Position numbers and translations under genes: made by a program. This document shows, one piece after another, positions 8,828 through 16,770 of a stretch of 64,000 bases of DNA. Source of the DNA: Halorubrum laminariae (GTDB lineage Archaea > Halobacteriota > Halobacteria > Halobacteriales > Haloferacaceae); the NCBI RefSeq assembly GCF_024494655.1, contig NZ_JANHDL010000008.1, positions 49,048-113,047 of the forward strand, written 5' to 3'. A model generated the notes under the pieces. The model had not been told where the DNA came from. It was given only the letters and a program-made list of their open reading frames with translations, and did no database searches. The stretch's first letter is position 1. Each line of letters starts with the position of its first letter.

Positions 8828-9841
8828 GTGGAAGAGGTAGAGACAACGGATATCACGGTACGAGTGCTGGGGCCACCTAAGTTTGATCGACACAGCAATC
8901 ACGAAATTCTCGTTGAAGATGCCGATGGACGGCTTTCCGACCTTCGGGTGTGGAGCAAGCACCACGGTCAGGTCGAGTGGCGAGTCGGATCGACGTATGA
9001 GTTAGAAGGGGTCAAGCGGAATCCTGTCGAGGCCAACAAGGCCCGGTACGAGACCGCTGCGAATACACAGATTTCGAGAGTAGGACACCCCCAAACTCCG
9101 GACGTGAGTCTTCTCCACGTGAGTGACACCCACCTCGGTCGCCCTTCGACCGATAAGGAACATATGGGGAATGCGAATCAGCTGGAGCGATTTCTCGACG
9201 CAGTCAACCTCGCGGTCAGATCACGGGTGGATGCGATCATCCACAGCGGCGATATTTTCGACGACGATGTCGATGAAGCGACCGTGCAGATTGTCGAAGA
9301 ACACGTCGATCTGTTGGCCGACACCGGCATTCCGATCTACTACGTTCGAGGCAATCACGGGTGTGACCGAGGGGACGCGTTTCTTCGATCACAGACTGAC
9401 GCTGGCCGAATGATACATCTTTCAAATGAGCCTCAGTTGCTCGGTGAGGGAACTCTCGCCGTCTACGGGATGGATGCTGATGGATCTACGAACGGACTCT
9501 CGGAAGTAGCCCCTGCCGGTGACACACCACAGGACGCGTACCGGCTGTTGGCGTGGCACGAGGCCGTCGAGCCCATCGCCAGAGATGGAGTCTCAATTAG
9601 GGATCTGGTGGAGGCTAGCGAAGTCGAACTGGATGCACTCGCCCTAGGCGATTTACACAAGCACAAGCGAGCCTACATTGGTGATGTCTACAAGGACACA
9701 GGGGAGCGGTTTCGCGCGTTTTACGCCGGCGCGATCACGGGTATCGCGCGAAAATCGGAAGGGTACGAACCTGCTGTATGGCTACTACAGATAACTGACG
9801 GTACGCTTGAGCGGTATCGACTACCCCTTCGACCTCGATAG
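8828..9841 (+). CDS. Metallophosphoesterase with N-terminal OB-fold-like domain (Mre11/SbcD-like)
   Basis: A 337-residue protein starting at GTG 8828. Residues about 1-85 are beta-rich and look like an OB-fold nucleic-acid-binding domain. From about residue 95 the calcineurin-like metal motifs appear in order: HVSDTHLG, HSGDIFDD, VRGNHG, LAWHEAV and LALGDLHKHK. These are the aspartate and histidine ligands of the two-metal site used by Mre11/SbcD nucleases. It is shorter than Mre11 and has no capping domain I can recognise. It follows the helicase-TBP operon by 147 bases, a gap that contains an IS relic, so it is a neighbour rather than a coupled member. A role in nucleic-acid cleavage is likely; the substrate is unknown. 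Confidence 0.75.
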   Translation: MEEVETTDITVRVLGPPKFDRHSNHEILVEDADGRLSDLRVWSKHHGQVEWRVGSTYELEGVKRNPVEANKARYETAANTQISRVGHPQTPDVSLLHVSDTHLGRPSTDKEHMGNANQLERFLDAVNLAVRSRVDAIIHSGDIFDDDVDEATVQIVEEHVDLLADTGIPIYYVRGNHGCDRGDAFLRSQTDAGRMIHLSNEPQLLGEGTLAVYGMDADGSTNGLSEVAPAGDTPQDAYRLLAWHEAVEPIARDGVSIRDLVEASEVELDALALGDLHKHKRAYIGDVYKDTGERFRAFYAGAITGIARKSEGYEPAVWLLQITDGTLERYRLPLRPR

Positions 9842-9962
9842 TGGCCTCCCTCCACGATGATACGAACCATTCGTACTTTCAGCGACCGGATGTTTCAGCC
9901 TGAATTGTGTCTGATGGTGAATATTTCGTCAAAAGCCTGCTGAGTCACTTCGCAGAGGTCCT

Positions 9963-10370
9963 TCAGTCCCCCCGTGGATCACCAACCGGTATTTCACCAT
10001 ACTCTGGGCATGAGACCCACCCCTGTCCGAACGCACCGCCCATTCCTTTGTCCGGGCTCCATTCGTGTTCATCCCCACAGTGTGGACACTCTACCAGCGG
10101 TGGGTCGATCTCAAGTGCCTCTTGTTGAACGAAGTGATTGCCTTGGTAGGAACTACACTGTTGACAGACGTTTCCCCAGACCTTCTTGCCAAGAGTATTA
10201 CTATAGACTCGTTCAACGGGCGTCTCATACTTCGCTAATACATCTCCGATAGGCGTATCGAGATGATCATTTCGTGGCCATACCACAGGCGTTTGCTCAC
10301 CACACTGCCAGCAGTCTGTTTCCCACGTCAGCAATTTCTGGCGATCAACCGGGAGATCGTCTGGGAGCAT
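9963..10370 (-). CDS. Hypothetical zinc-binding protein
   Basis: A 135-residue protein with three CxxC pairs (CWQC, CQQC, CPHC) and a further Cys near the C-terminus, suggesting two structural zinc sites. No enzymatic motif is visible. It lies 63 bases downstream of the DUF262 gene on the same strand, and the two may be co-transcribed. It converges on the metallophosphoesterase gene. Function unknown. Confidence 0.65.
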   Translation of the reverse strand: MLPDDLPVDRQKLLTWETDCWQCGEQTPVVWPRNDHLDTPIGDVLAKYETPVERVYSNTLGKKVWGNVCQQCSSYQGNHFVQQEALEIDPPLVECPHCGDEHEWSPDKGMGGAFGQGWVSCPEYGEIPVGDPRGD

Positions 10371-10433
10371 AATAGAGTGGTTCTACTCTGATTGAATATT
10401 TGATTCTTTGGCTCTGCTTCCCGACTACGATTT

Positions 10434-12233
10434 TCAATTGAACGTGTTAATAATGTGATCTCGAAGCATCGCTTCACGTCGCTCAATAAACTCGGGAAAA
10501 TTCTCCAGTTCGTACAACCGGTCATCAGTCGGGATGTGGTGGCGGTCGTAGTAATGGTCACTTCGCGTTGAGATCCACTCGTCAAACGGTCTATCGCTCT
10601 TCGACTGGTTTTCTTCGATTAGCTGGAGGTTCGCAACGTGATCTCGCAAGGAAGCGTACCGTTCTGCCTTGCTCGGATCGAACCCATAATTCTCGATGAG
10701 ATTATCCTTCTCTAAAAGGCTTCTCGGGAAGATGTGATCCACTTCGTGTGAATCGTCAAGGGCGGGGTCAGGGTAGTATAGAACCGACAGGAGCAGGTAG
10801 ATCTTCGTACTATTGTAGTCTGTCTCTTCAAATAGATCCTCTATGATTTCCTGATTGAATCCAACAGCCTTCCCGCGGGTCCGAATTTCACGCTGTATCC
10901 GCTCTAACGGGAACTCACTGTCATCTGCCTCTGTTATGGCATCACGCGCATCCTCAATAATCTGGTCTGGTCGGGAGTTGAAATTGCTGTTGAGGAGTGC
11001 AGAGCAGAGCCATTCGAGGATACGTGGTCGAACCTGTACACCGAGCTGGGAATCTGTCGTCAGGGACGGGTTCCCGTTATGGTAGAAGTAGAAGACCAGA
11101 GGGATGAGCGCATTTCGGCTTGTCAGACTCCTGCCTGTAATCCCAAAGTCGCTAATTAATTCGATAGTGGACTCAATTGCGTCTTGAACTCCCCCGTCAG
11201 CCCAAATCTCCTTCATCAAGGCCAGATTCTCGTGTGTGAATGTCCGAATTTGGTACTCAGCGGAGAGGTTTGTAACGACGAGAAGTGATTTCAGAACGAA
11301 GTCGCTACCGAAATCGTATCCCTCGTCGACATACGTCTGATTAAGATTCCCGACGAATTTGTTGATTTCCTCTTTCGCATCAATTGGATCGCCTTCATCC
11401 GAGGCCCAGTATGAGGTAGCAATTGACAGAAGAATCTCGGACTTACTAAGCTGTGTACCCCCTTCGTTCGCCCGGACGAAGATGTCTAAAATCCGCTCGT
11501 TATCCTGGTTCCCTTCTTCGTAGTAGTTCACGATATCTCGGGCGTGAACGGCATTGTAGAGGGTTGTGAGGTTCTTGAGGATGTAGTGTTCCTCCGCATC
11601 AGAAATGCTTTCTAGTTCATCGGCAATCTCGTTTGCCCGTGTCATTGCTTTCTCCAGTGTATCGACTTCCAGAATGTCACCGACGCGGAACCAGTACGCC
11701 TCGCTGGACTGTGTCGGGTCGGGCTCTTTGAATTTGAAATCGTATCGGAGCTTCAGGTGGTCTTCAGTTTGATCACCGGGATTTGAGAGAAGGTTGAGAT
11801 AGAGCTGTTTCCGTGTCCAGGAGTCCGGGTTTTTCCGCTGACGATATTTTTGCTTCTCGACGTATGTTCCTTGGAGTCCGATGTAGAATGAAGAGAGGCG
11901 TTGTTGACCGTCGACGACGAGTGAAATTGAGTCTGGGAGCTGCTCGTATTCAGGAACTTTGGGATTCCGATGGTGGACGTTGTCGAACTCGTCCGGATAG
12001 ATACTATCTTCAATGTGGTTTCGGACGAAGTAGTACTTGATCTGATTGTTAGCGAAGTCCCCATTGAGGTTCCAGAAAATGAATGAACCGATTGGGTACT
12101 CGCGGAGGACGGAATCGAATAACTGAACGATCTGTTCCGTGTCCCAGACGAACTCTCGCTGGATCGCCGGTAGAAAGATAGACTCGTTTATTTCTGGCAG
12201 AACCTGCTTGATTGTCCGAGACTGGTAACCCAT
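10434..12233 (-). CDS. DUF262/DUF1524 protein, GmrSD-like type IV restriction nuclease
   Basis: A 599-residue single-chain protein. The N-terminal DUF262 part shows FLPAIQREFVWD, EYPIGSFIFW and the diagnostic VVDGQQRLSS (about residue 110). The C-terminal part shows VDHIFPRSLL, the HxxP core of the DUF1524 HNH nuclease. Family knowledge: GmrS/GmrD fusions use nucleotide hydrolysis to cut DNA with modified bases. Both domains appear whole, and the length is typical of the fused form. The gene lies between the zinc protein and an IS insertion that starts about 80 bases beyond its start codon, so its promoter region is short but apparently present. Confidence 0.8.
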   Translation of the reverse strand: MGYQSRTIKQVLPEINESIFLPAIQREFVWDTEQIVQLFDSVLREYPIGSFIFWNLNGDFANNQIKYYFVRNHIEDSIYPDEFDNVHHRNPKVPEYEQLPDSISLVVDGQQRLSSFYIGLQGTYVEKQKYRQRKNPDSWTRKQLYLNLLSNPGDQTEDHLKLRYDFKFKEPDPTQSSEAYWFRVGDILEVDTLEKAMTRANEIADELESISDAEEHYILKNLTTLYNAVHARDIVNYYEEGNQDNERILDIFVRANEGGTQLSKSEILLSIATSYWASDEGDPIDAKEEINKFVGNLNQTYVDEGYDFGSDFVLKSLLVVTNLSAEYQIRTFTHENLALMKEIWADGGVQDAIESTIELISDFGITGRSLTSRNALIPLVFYFYHNGNPSLTTDSQLGVQVRPRILEWLCSALLNSNFNSRPDQIIEDARDAITEADDSEFPLERIQREIRTRGKAVGFNQEIIEDLFEETDYNSTKIYLLLSVLYYPDPALDDSHEVDHIFPRSLLEKDNLIENYGFDPSKAERYASLRDHVANLQLIEENQSKSDRPFDEWISTRSDHYYDRHHIPTDDRLYELENFPEFIERREAMLRDHIINTFN

Positions 12234-12365
12234 GGAAGATGATCACTTCATCTCGCGCATTAGTCGTTTATATTGATTGGAGAAATCAGGGGTCGCTACC
12301 GACAGGCTATACCGGCTCTGTTGAAACCCTCAGAGAGTTACAGGTTGGGCCGGTAGTCTGACCGG

Positions 12366-13187
12366 ATGGAAGCCCTCCCGAAGTCACGGTTGCTCCGGTT
12401 CGTTGAGCAGGCGTATCACTTGGCTCGACGAGCTGTTGCTCGCTACTCCTCAAAGTTCTCGAAACGACGGTACACACTTCATCAACACATCGTCCTCCTC
12501 TGTCTCAAGGTTCGGAAGAATACGACGTATCGAACGCTTCTTGACGAACTTATCGAGATGCCCCGGATTCGGAGTGCCATTGATCTGACGGAACTCCCCT
12601 CACCTTCGACGTTGTGTAAGGCGTTCAAGCGACTCGACATGGCTGTTTGGCGGGTTCTTCTCAACCTCTCAGTCACGCTTCTCCCGACCAATGGTGTCGT
12701 TGGGATTGATGCCTCCGGTTTCGACCGGAGTCACGCCTCGAAACACTATACAAAGCGAACGGAGATGACGATTCAGCAGTTGAAAGTCACGCTCCTCGTA
12801 GACACAAGGTCGAACGCAATCATTGACTTACACGTGACGACGACACGAAAACACGACTCACAGATCGCACCGTCGCTCATCAAGCGGAACTACGGTGACG
12901 TAGAGATTCTCCTCGGTGACAAGGGATACGACGATCAGAAGATTCGTGTCTTAGCTCACGAGGAGGGTGTTCGCCCGCTCATCAAGCACCGCGAGTTTTC
13001 GTCGCTACACAAGGCGTGGAACGCTCGGTTGGACGCTAACCTCTATGGTCAACGGAGTCAGAACGAGACAGTAAACTCCCGCCTCAAGCGCAAATACGGT
13101 GCATTCGTCCGCTCACGCTACTGGTGGAAACAGTTCCGTGAACTCGCTATTGGCTGTCTCACACATAACATCGACAAGACACTCTGA
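12366..13187 (+). CDS. IS5-family transposase of IS-A
   Basis: A 273-residue DDE transposase. The first Asp lies in GIDASGFDRS (about residue 119), the second in LLGDKGYDD, and the Glu in the segment QRSQNETVNSRLKRKYG near the C-terminus. The length is normal for haloarchaeal IS5 relatives, and the frame is intact. It starts 52 bases inside the left end of the element. The coding sequence looks functional, but the right terminal repeat of its element is broken by the nested IS, so transposition of the whole unit is doubtful. Confidence 0.85.
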   Translation: MEALPKSRLLRFVEQAYHLARRAVARYSSKFSKRRYTLHQHIVLLCLKVRKNTTYRTLLDELIEMPRIRSAIDLTELPSPSTLCKAFKRLDMAVWRVLLNLSVTLLPTNGVVGIDASGFDRSHASKHYTKRTEMTIQQLKVTLLVDTRSNAIIDLHVTTTRKHDSQIAPSLIKRNYGDVEILLGDKGYDDQKIRVLAHEEGVRPLIKHREFSSLHKAWNARLDANLYGQRSQNETVNSRLKRKYGAFVRSRYWWKQFRELAIGCLTHNIDKTL

Positions 13188-13262
13188 GCGTTAGATACCG
13201 GTAGTACACTTATCGCGCTGTACAAGCCAATTATATAATGGATGGGGAGCATAGTATTCGAC

Positions 13263-13514
13263 ATGGGCGACTCCGACAACCTCCCCGAAGCCGAAATTCG
13301 GCGCGCTGTGCGAGAAGAGATGTCAAGAGCGGGGCGGTCAGTTCTCTCAACTGTCTTTTGGACGATACTAGCAGCATTCACGGTTCTCGTTGGCCTTCAA
13401 GCGGTTCAAATGGCATTCTACACAACTGGCTTGGCTGCTGTGGCCTTTATTGCGGTTGGTATACTCGTTACGGGCGCTAGCATCTATCTCCTTTATCTCC
13501 TTCACTGGGCCTAG
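13263..13514 (+). CDS. Small two-helix membrane protein carried inside IS-A
   Basis: An 83-residue protein with an acidic amphipathic N-terminus followed by two hydrophobic segments (about residues 31-50 and 55-78), predicted to span the membrane. A TATA-like box ttatata near 13231 lies about 30 bases before the ATG at 13263, so a leaderless transcript is likely; an in-frame ATG at 13242 is an alternative. It lies between the transposase gene and the right end of the element, inside the target-site duplications, so it travels with the IS. No family is recognised. Confidence 0.55.
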   Translation: MGDSDNLPEAEIRRAVREEMSRAGRSVLSTVFWTILAAFTVLVGLQAVQMAFYTTGLAAVAFIAVGILVTGASIYLLYLLHWA

Positions 13515-13611
13515 CAACGTGATGATACGATTGTAGAATTGAATCGACCATCCGCAGTCCTATCTAACGGCAGATTCATCCGGGGAGCTATCAAAACAAT
13601 AGGGTTTCAAC

Positions 13612-14551
13612 GGCCGTGTTGAATCGCTGTAAGGCGGAGAGATTCACTGTTTGACGAAGCGTTTGATGTTATAGACGACACACATCAGCGCGATTTCGCG
13701 GAACTCACGGAACCATGACCGCGCTCGCACGGCGAAGCCGAGCGAGCGCTTCACAGCCGAGTTCACAGTTTCGGTCATAGAGCGCTGATTGTAGCGAGTA
13801 TCGTCGATTCTGGCGTTGTGTGCGTGGTCGTACGGTGCGAAGATGCGGTGCTTGATCAGCGGTCTGATCCCGAGATCGCGTAATCCTTCGCGGAGCGATT
13901 GCTTGTCGTAGCCTTTATCGGCCGCGAGAGACCGCAAATCGCCCGCATTGCGGCGGGCGATCTGCTCAGCAAGATCGGCGTCACTTCCTTCCCGGTTCGT
14001 TGAGCAGTGAACGTCAAGGACGGCTTGAGACGCTGTATCGACGAGTTTCGTGACTTTCAACTTCTGAACGCGGTAGCTGATTCGCTGGCAGTAGTGGCGG
14101 CTGGCTGGTGAGCGGTCGTAGAACGTGGCGTCGATCGCGGCGTGTTCAGAGAGATCGTGCAGCTGCGCCGACTGGCGCAGCAGCACTCGACAGACGCTCA
14201 TGCTGATCCGGTCGAACGCCTTACACAACGTGGACGGCGCGGGGAGATCGGCCGCGTCAAGGCCGATCTCCCCGATTATTTGTGGCATCTCTTTGAGCAG
14301 GTCGATCGTCATGCGGTACGACGTATCGAGGTAAATTCGCAGACAGTGGAGGGAAACGAGTGCGTAGTCGGCGAATCCGCCGCCGCCGTCCGGGGCGGCG
14401 GATTCGCCTCCATCGCCAGTAACTCTTTGAGCAACCGGTACAACCTCCCCGATGAAGCGGGAGATTTGCGTCATGGTCAACGGAACTCTCCCGCTTCAAC
14501 TCCTTTGATTTAGCGGCCTACCTCTCTGCCGTATGGCGATTCAACACAGCC
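13612..14551 (-). mobile_element. IS5-type element (IS-B) nested in the end of IS-A
   Basis: A 940-bp element with ends GGCCGTGTTGAATCGC at 13612 and the inverted GCGATTCAACACAGCC ending at 14551 (one mismatch). The 8-bp duplication gtttcaac flanks it at 13604-13611 and 14552-14559. Those bases belong to the right terminal repeat of IS-A, showing that IS-B inserted later. Confidence 0.85.
13644..14480 (-). CDS. IS5-family transposase of IS-B
   Basis: A 278-residue DDE transposase: first Asp in AAIDATFYDRSPAS, second in LAADKGYDKQSL, Glu in QRSMTETVNSAVKRSLG. It resembles the IS-A transposase in layout but is clearly a different element. The frame is intact and almost fills the IS. An ATG two codons in (14474) is an alternative start. 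Both inverted ends and target duplications are present, so this copy could still be active. Confidence 0.85.
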   Translation of the reverse strand: MTMTQISRFIGEVVPVAQRVTGDGGESAAPDGGGGFADYALVSLHCLRIYLDTSYRMTIDLLKEMPQIIGEIGLDAADLPAPSTLCKAFDRISMSVCRVLLRQSAQLHDLSEHAAIDATFYDRSPASRHYCQRISYRVQKLKVTKLVDTASQAVLDVHCSTNREGSDADLAEQIARRNAGDLRSLAADKGYDKQSLREGLRDLGIRPLIKHRIFAPYDHAHNARIDDTRYNQRSMTETVNSAVKRSLGFAVRARSWFREFREIALMCVVYNIKRFVKQ

Positions 14552-14689
14552 GTTTCAACAGAGCCGCTATACCCATTATACACGCTCCTTGGCCCACCAA
14601 GTCAGAACACATCCTTGTTCTCAGTCTTTGTCAACCGTTCTCAATATGAACCGAAAAGGTAGTGCTAACAGACAACCACGAAAAGGATG

Positions 14690-14703
14690 TATATTTTATA
14701 TAC
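14690..14703 (+). promoter_or_regulatory. TATA-like box before the serine recombinase
   Basis: The AT-rich stretch tatattttatatac lies about 25-35 bases before GTG 14726 and supports a leaderless start there. An upstream in-frame ATG at 14687 falls inside the promoter and is therefore unlikely. Confidence 0.5.
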
Positions 14704-14725
14704 TAATCCGGCCGAAACGGAAAGT

Positions 14726-15523
14726 GTGACCCACGTCGCGTTGTATGCCCGCGTCTCGACCGACCGGCAAGACCATGAGCGACAGATCCGCGAACTCGAG
14801 GAGTTTGTCGGCGAAGAGTATCCTGACGCAAGCGTCGAACGGTTCGCCGATATTATTTCGGGGACTGATAACGAGGGGGGCGTAGAGTACCACCGGCTTC
14901 GCGAAGCGATCGCTGATGAGGAAGTCGACGTTGTTGTTGTTCACGAGCTGTCTCGGCTCTCCCGGCTTGGCGGTGGAGAGATCCACAACTTCCTACAGCA
15001 CGCGCTTGAGCACGACACGAGCGTCCGGGACCTCGAGGTCGGTCTCGAGCTTGATGTCGACGACAGTATGGTCGATCAGGCGGTCACCCAAATGATCGCC
15101 GGGCTCATGGGTGACCTCGCTCGGATTGAACAGACACAGAAGGTTCGCCGAATCCAGTCGGGGATCGACGCTGCCCGAGAAGCCGGTAAGTGGACCGGTC
15201 GGCCGCCGACGGGGTTTGAGGTTGTCGACGGACATCTCCGGGTCGACCCGGAGGAGTACCTCCGGGTACGCGCCGGCATGGAGCGAGTCGCCAGTGGTGA
15301 ATCACTTGCCGACGTCGCCGATGACGTTGGTGTCGCTGCGAGCACGCTCCGAGAGCTGTATAACGACCGCGCGGAGCTATATCTCCGCGGCGAGGCTGAC
15401 GACGATCGCGTTGACACCGCCCTTGAGGATGTTCGCCGACTGGACGAGCCCGCTGCCGAGCCTGACGAGGATCTCAACGAGCGACTCGAGCGGCTCGAAC
15501 AGAAGGTTGAGAATCTTGACTGA
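14726..15523 (+). CDS. Serine recombinase (resolvase/invertase family)
   Basis: A protein of about 265 residues. The N-terminal catalytic domain begins ALYARVSTDRQDHERQ, where the Ser of RVST is the nucleophile. The regions HELSRLSRLGGGEI and QKVRRIQSGI contain the conserved active-site and helix-E residues. A helix-turn-helix DNA-binding region follows (EWTGRPPTGF-type linker, then ASGESLADVADDVGVAASTL), and the C-terminus is an acidic coiled coil. Haloarchaeal plasmids often carry such resolvases for dimer resolution or inversion. No clear res site was identified. It lies alone, 160 bases after the nested IS pair. Confidence 0.85.
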   Translation: MTHVALYARVSTDRQDHERQIRELEEFVGEEYPDASVERFADIISGTDNEGGVEYHRLREAIADEEVDVVVVHELSRLSRLGGGEIHNFLQHALEHDTSVRDLEVGLELDVDDSMVDQAVTQMIAGLMGDLARIEQTQKVRRIQSGIDAAREAGKWTGRPPTGFEVVDGHLRVDPEEYLRVRAGMERVASGESLADVADDVGVAASTLRELYNDRAELYLRGEADDDRVDTALEDVRRLDEPAAEPDEDLNERLERLEQKVENLD

Positions 15524-15607
15524 ACACAATCTACAGTGAGGAGCAGAATAAGCGTCTCGCGGTCGAATTGATGCTGGATAAAGCCGGGCACAGGCGACTC
15601 TTCTCGC

Positions 15608-16585
15608 TCACTCCCGACCACCCTCCACCTCTGTCTCTGTCTCGATTTCCGCATCGCTCTCGCTCTCCTCATCAGGATCCACCGAATCACTCTCACTGCC
15701 TCGTCCCGTCCACTCAACCACCTCCTCCTCATCACTAGGTAACTCAGCGTCATCCGGTACCGACACAAACGAATGTAAAAACCGAACTGACTCTGCAACG
15801 TCCTCTGGCGGCTCCCCGATTTCCTCAACGAGCTCTCCGAACTCCATCCTCGACGCTTCCTGCACCGTCTCCAACACATTCTGATGGTGCTTCGCTCGTT
15901 CTCTCTGTTCCTTGCGCTTCTGCCGTTCCCGCTCTTTCTGCTCGTCCGTTTTCCCTATCTCCTCTAGATGCGTATTCGCCGCCCCCAACTCGTCCTCGAT
16001 ACCCTCGACAGCAGACACAATTTTGTCCTCATTGCTATCGCGAATAATCTGACTCATATTCTCCACGACATCGAAGTACTCGATCTCATCGTGTTCCTCG
16101 TACTCCGTCCCGAACGGGCTTTCAAACTCAGTATCGACGTGCAAGATACCCTCGGAATCGCGCTCTTCTAGCTTCGACTCAATCCCGTCCATGTTGATGG
16201 TGAAGGGCTTGTCGTCATCAAGCGGAAACCCAAGTTCGTATGATTCCCCGGGCTGGAGTATCGACGTGCGGAACTCCTGAGGAACGTCGTCGGTGTCGTC
16301 GAAATCGAGCGTGGCGTGCAAGTCGTGTGCCGCAGCATTTCCCGTATTCGTGATTTCAACCACGAGACTGGTCGGGAACATGTTAGTGATACCTCCGCGT
16401 ACTACCGGCTGGTTCGACACCTCTCGCGTGTCTGCCATTTCGTCAGTTTGTTGCTTAGTAAAGTACGTGTACGCGACTGTGACCACCACGAGCGCGGCAG
16501 AAAGGGCTATTTGTGCTGTCGAACCGGGGTTTGTGAGGATATACGACCAGACTTCGCCAAGCTGCAGCACGACGGAACGGACCAT
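15608..16585 (-). CDS. Hypothetical membrane-anchored protein with Ig-like and coiled-coil regions
   Basis: A 325-residue protein. One membrane segment lies near residues 22-42 (IALSAALVVVTVAYTYF). It is followed by a beta-rich region resembling a CARDB/Ig-like domain (LVVEITNTGNAAAHDLHATL), then a long charged coiled coil (DEQKERERQKRKEQRERAK) and a very acidic C-terminal tail. The single N-terminal anchor would leave most of the protein on one side of the membrane. No family function can be named, and its neighbours give no hint. Confidence 0.6.
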   Translation of the reverse strand: MVRSVVLQLGEVWSYILTNPGSTAQIALSAALVVVTVAYTYFTKQQTDEMADTREVSNQPVVRGGITNMFPTSLVVEITNTGNAAAHDLHATLDFDDTDDVPQEFRTSILQPGESYELGFPLDDDKPFTINMDGIESKLEERDSEGILHVDTEFESPFGTEYEEHDEIEYFDVVENMSQIIRDSNEDKIVSAVEGIEDELGAANTHLEEIGKTDEQKERERQKRKEQRERAKHHQNVLETVQEASRMEFGELVEEIGEPPEDVAESVRFLHSFVSVPDDAELPSDEEEVVEWTGRGSESDSVDPDEESESDAEIETETEVEGGRE

Positions 16586-16658
16586 TTTTGTCGGAGTTCA
16601 GTCGGCCGTATATTTTTCTTTGTGGTGACCGGTACACGCTTTGAGGGCACCGCAGAAA

Positions 16659-16682
16659 GGGGTGTTCTGACGAGAACACCCC
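16659..16682. terminator. Perfect 10-bp stem hairpin
   Basis: ggggtgttct and agaacacccc are separated by 4 bases. No T-run follows on either strand, so it may be a terminator, a recombination structure or part of the end of the neighbouring IS1182-type element. Confidence 0.35.
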
Positions 16683-16770
16683 GACCCGATCACCAGTGAC
16701 TATCTCATCAGAACGGAGCTGTCACCACAGAAGGACCGGCCAACCGCGAAAAAAGACACTTCTTGCCCGG

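Larger units (their letters stand above)
12314..14565 (+). mobile_element. IS5-type element (IS-A), interrupted by a second IS
   Basis: The left end at 12314 reads GGCTCTGTTGAAACCCT. The matching inverted right end is split: it runs from about 13601 to 13611 and resumes at 14560-14565 (agagcc) after the nested IS. Rejoined, the two ends match over 17 bases. The 8-bp duplication gctatacc flanks the whole unit at 12306-12313 and 14566-14573, which fixes the boundaries. Without the nested element and one copy of its target duplication the IS is about 1.3 kb. It carries a transposase gene and a downstream small membrane-protein gene. Confidence 0.85.

Noticed and set aside
16659..16682. Hairpin as inverted end of the IS1182-type element
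   Set aside because: No matching inverse copy was found on the other side of the transposase gene, so it is listed only as a hairpin.
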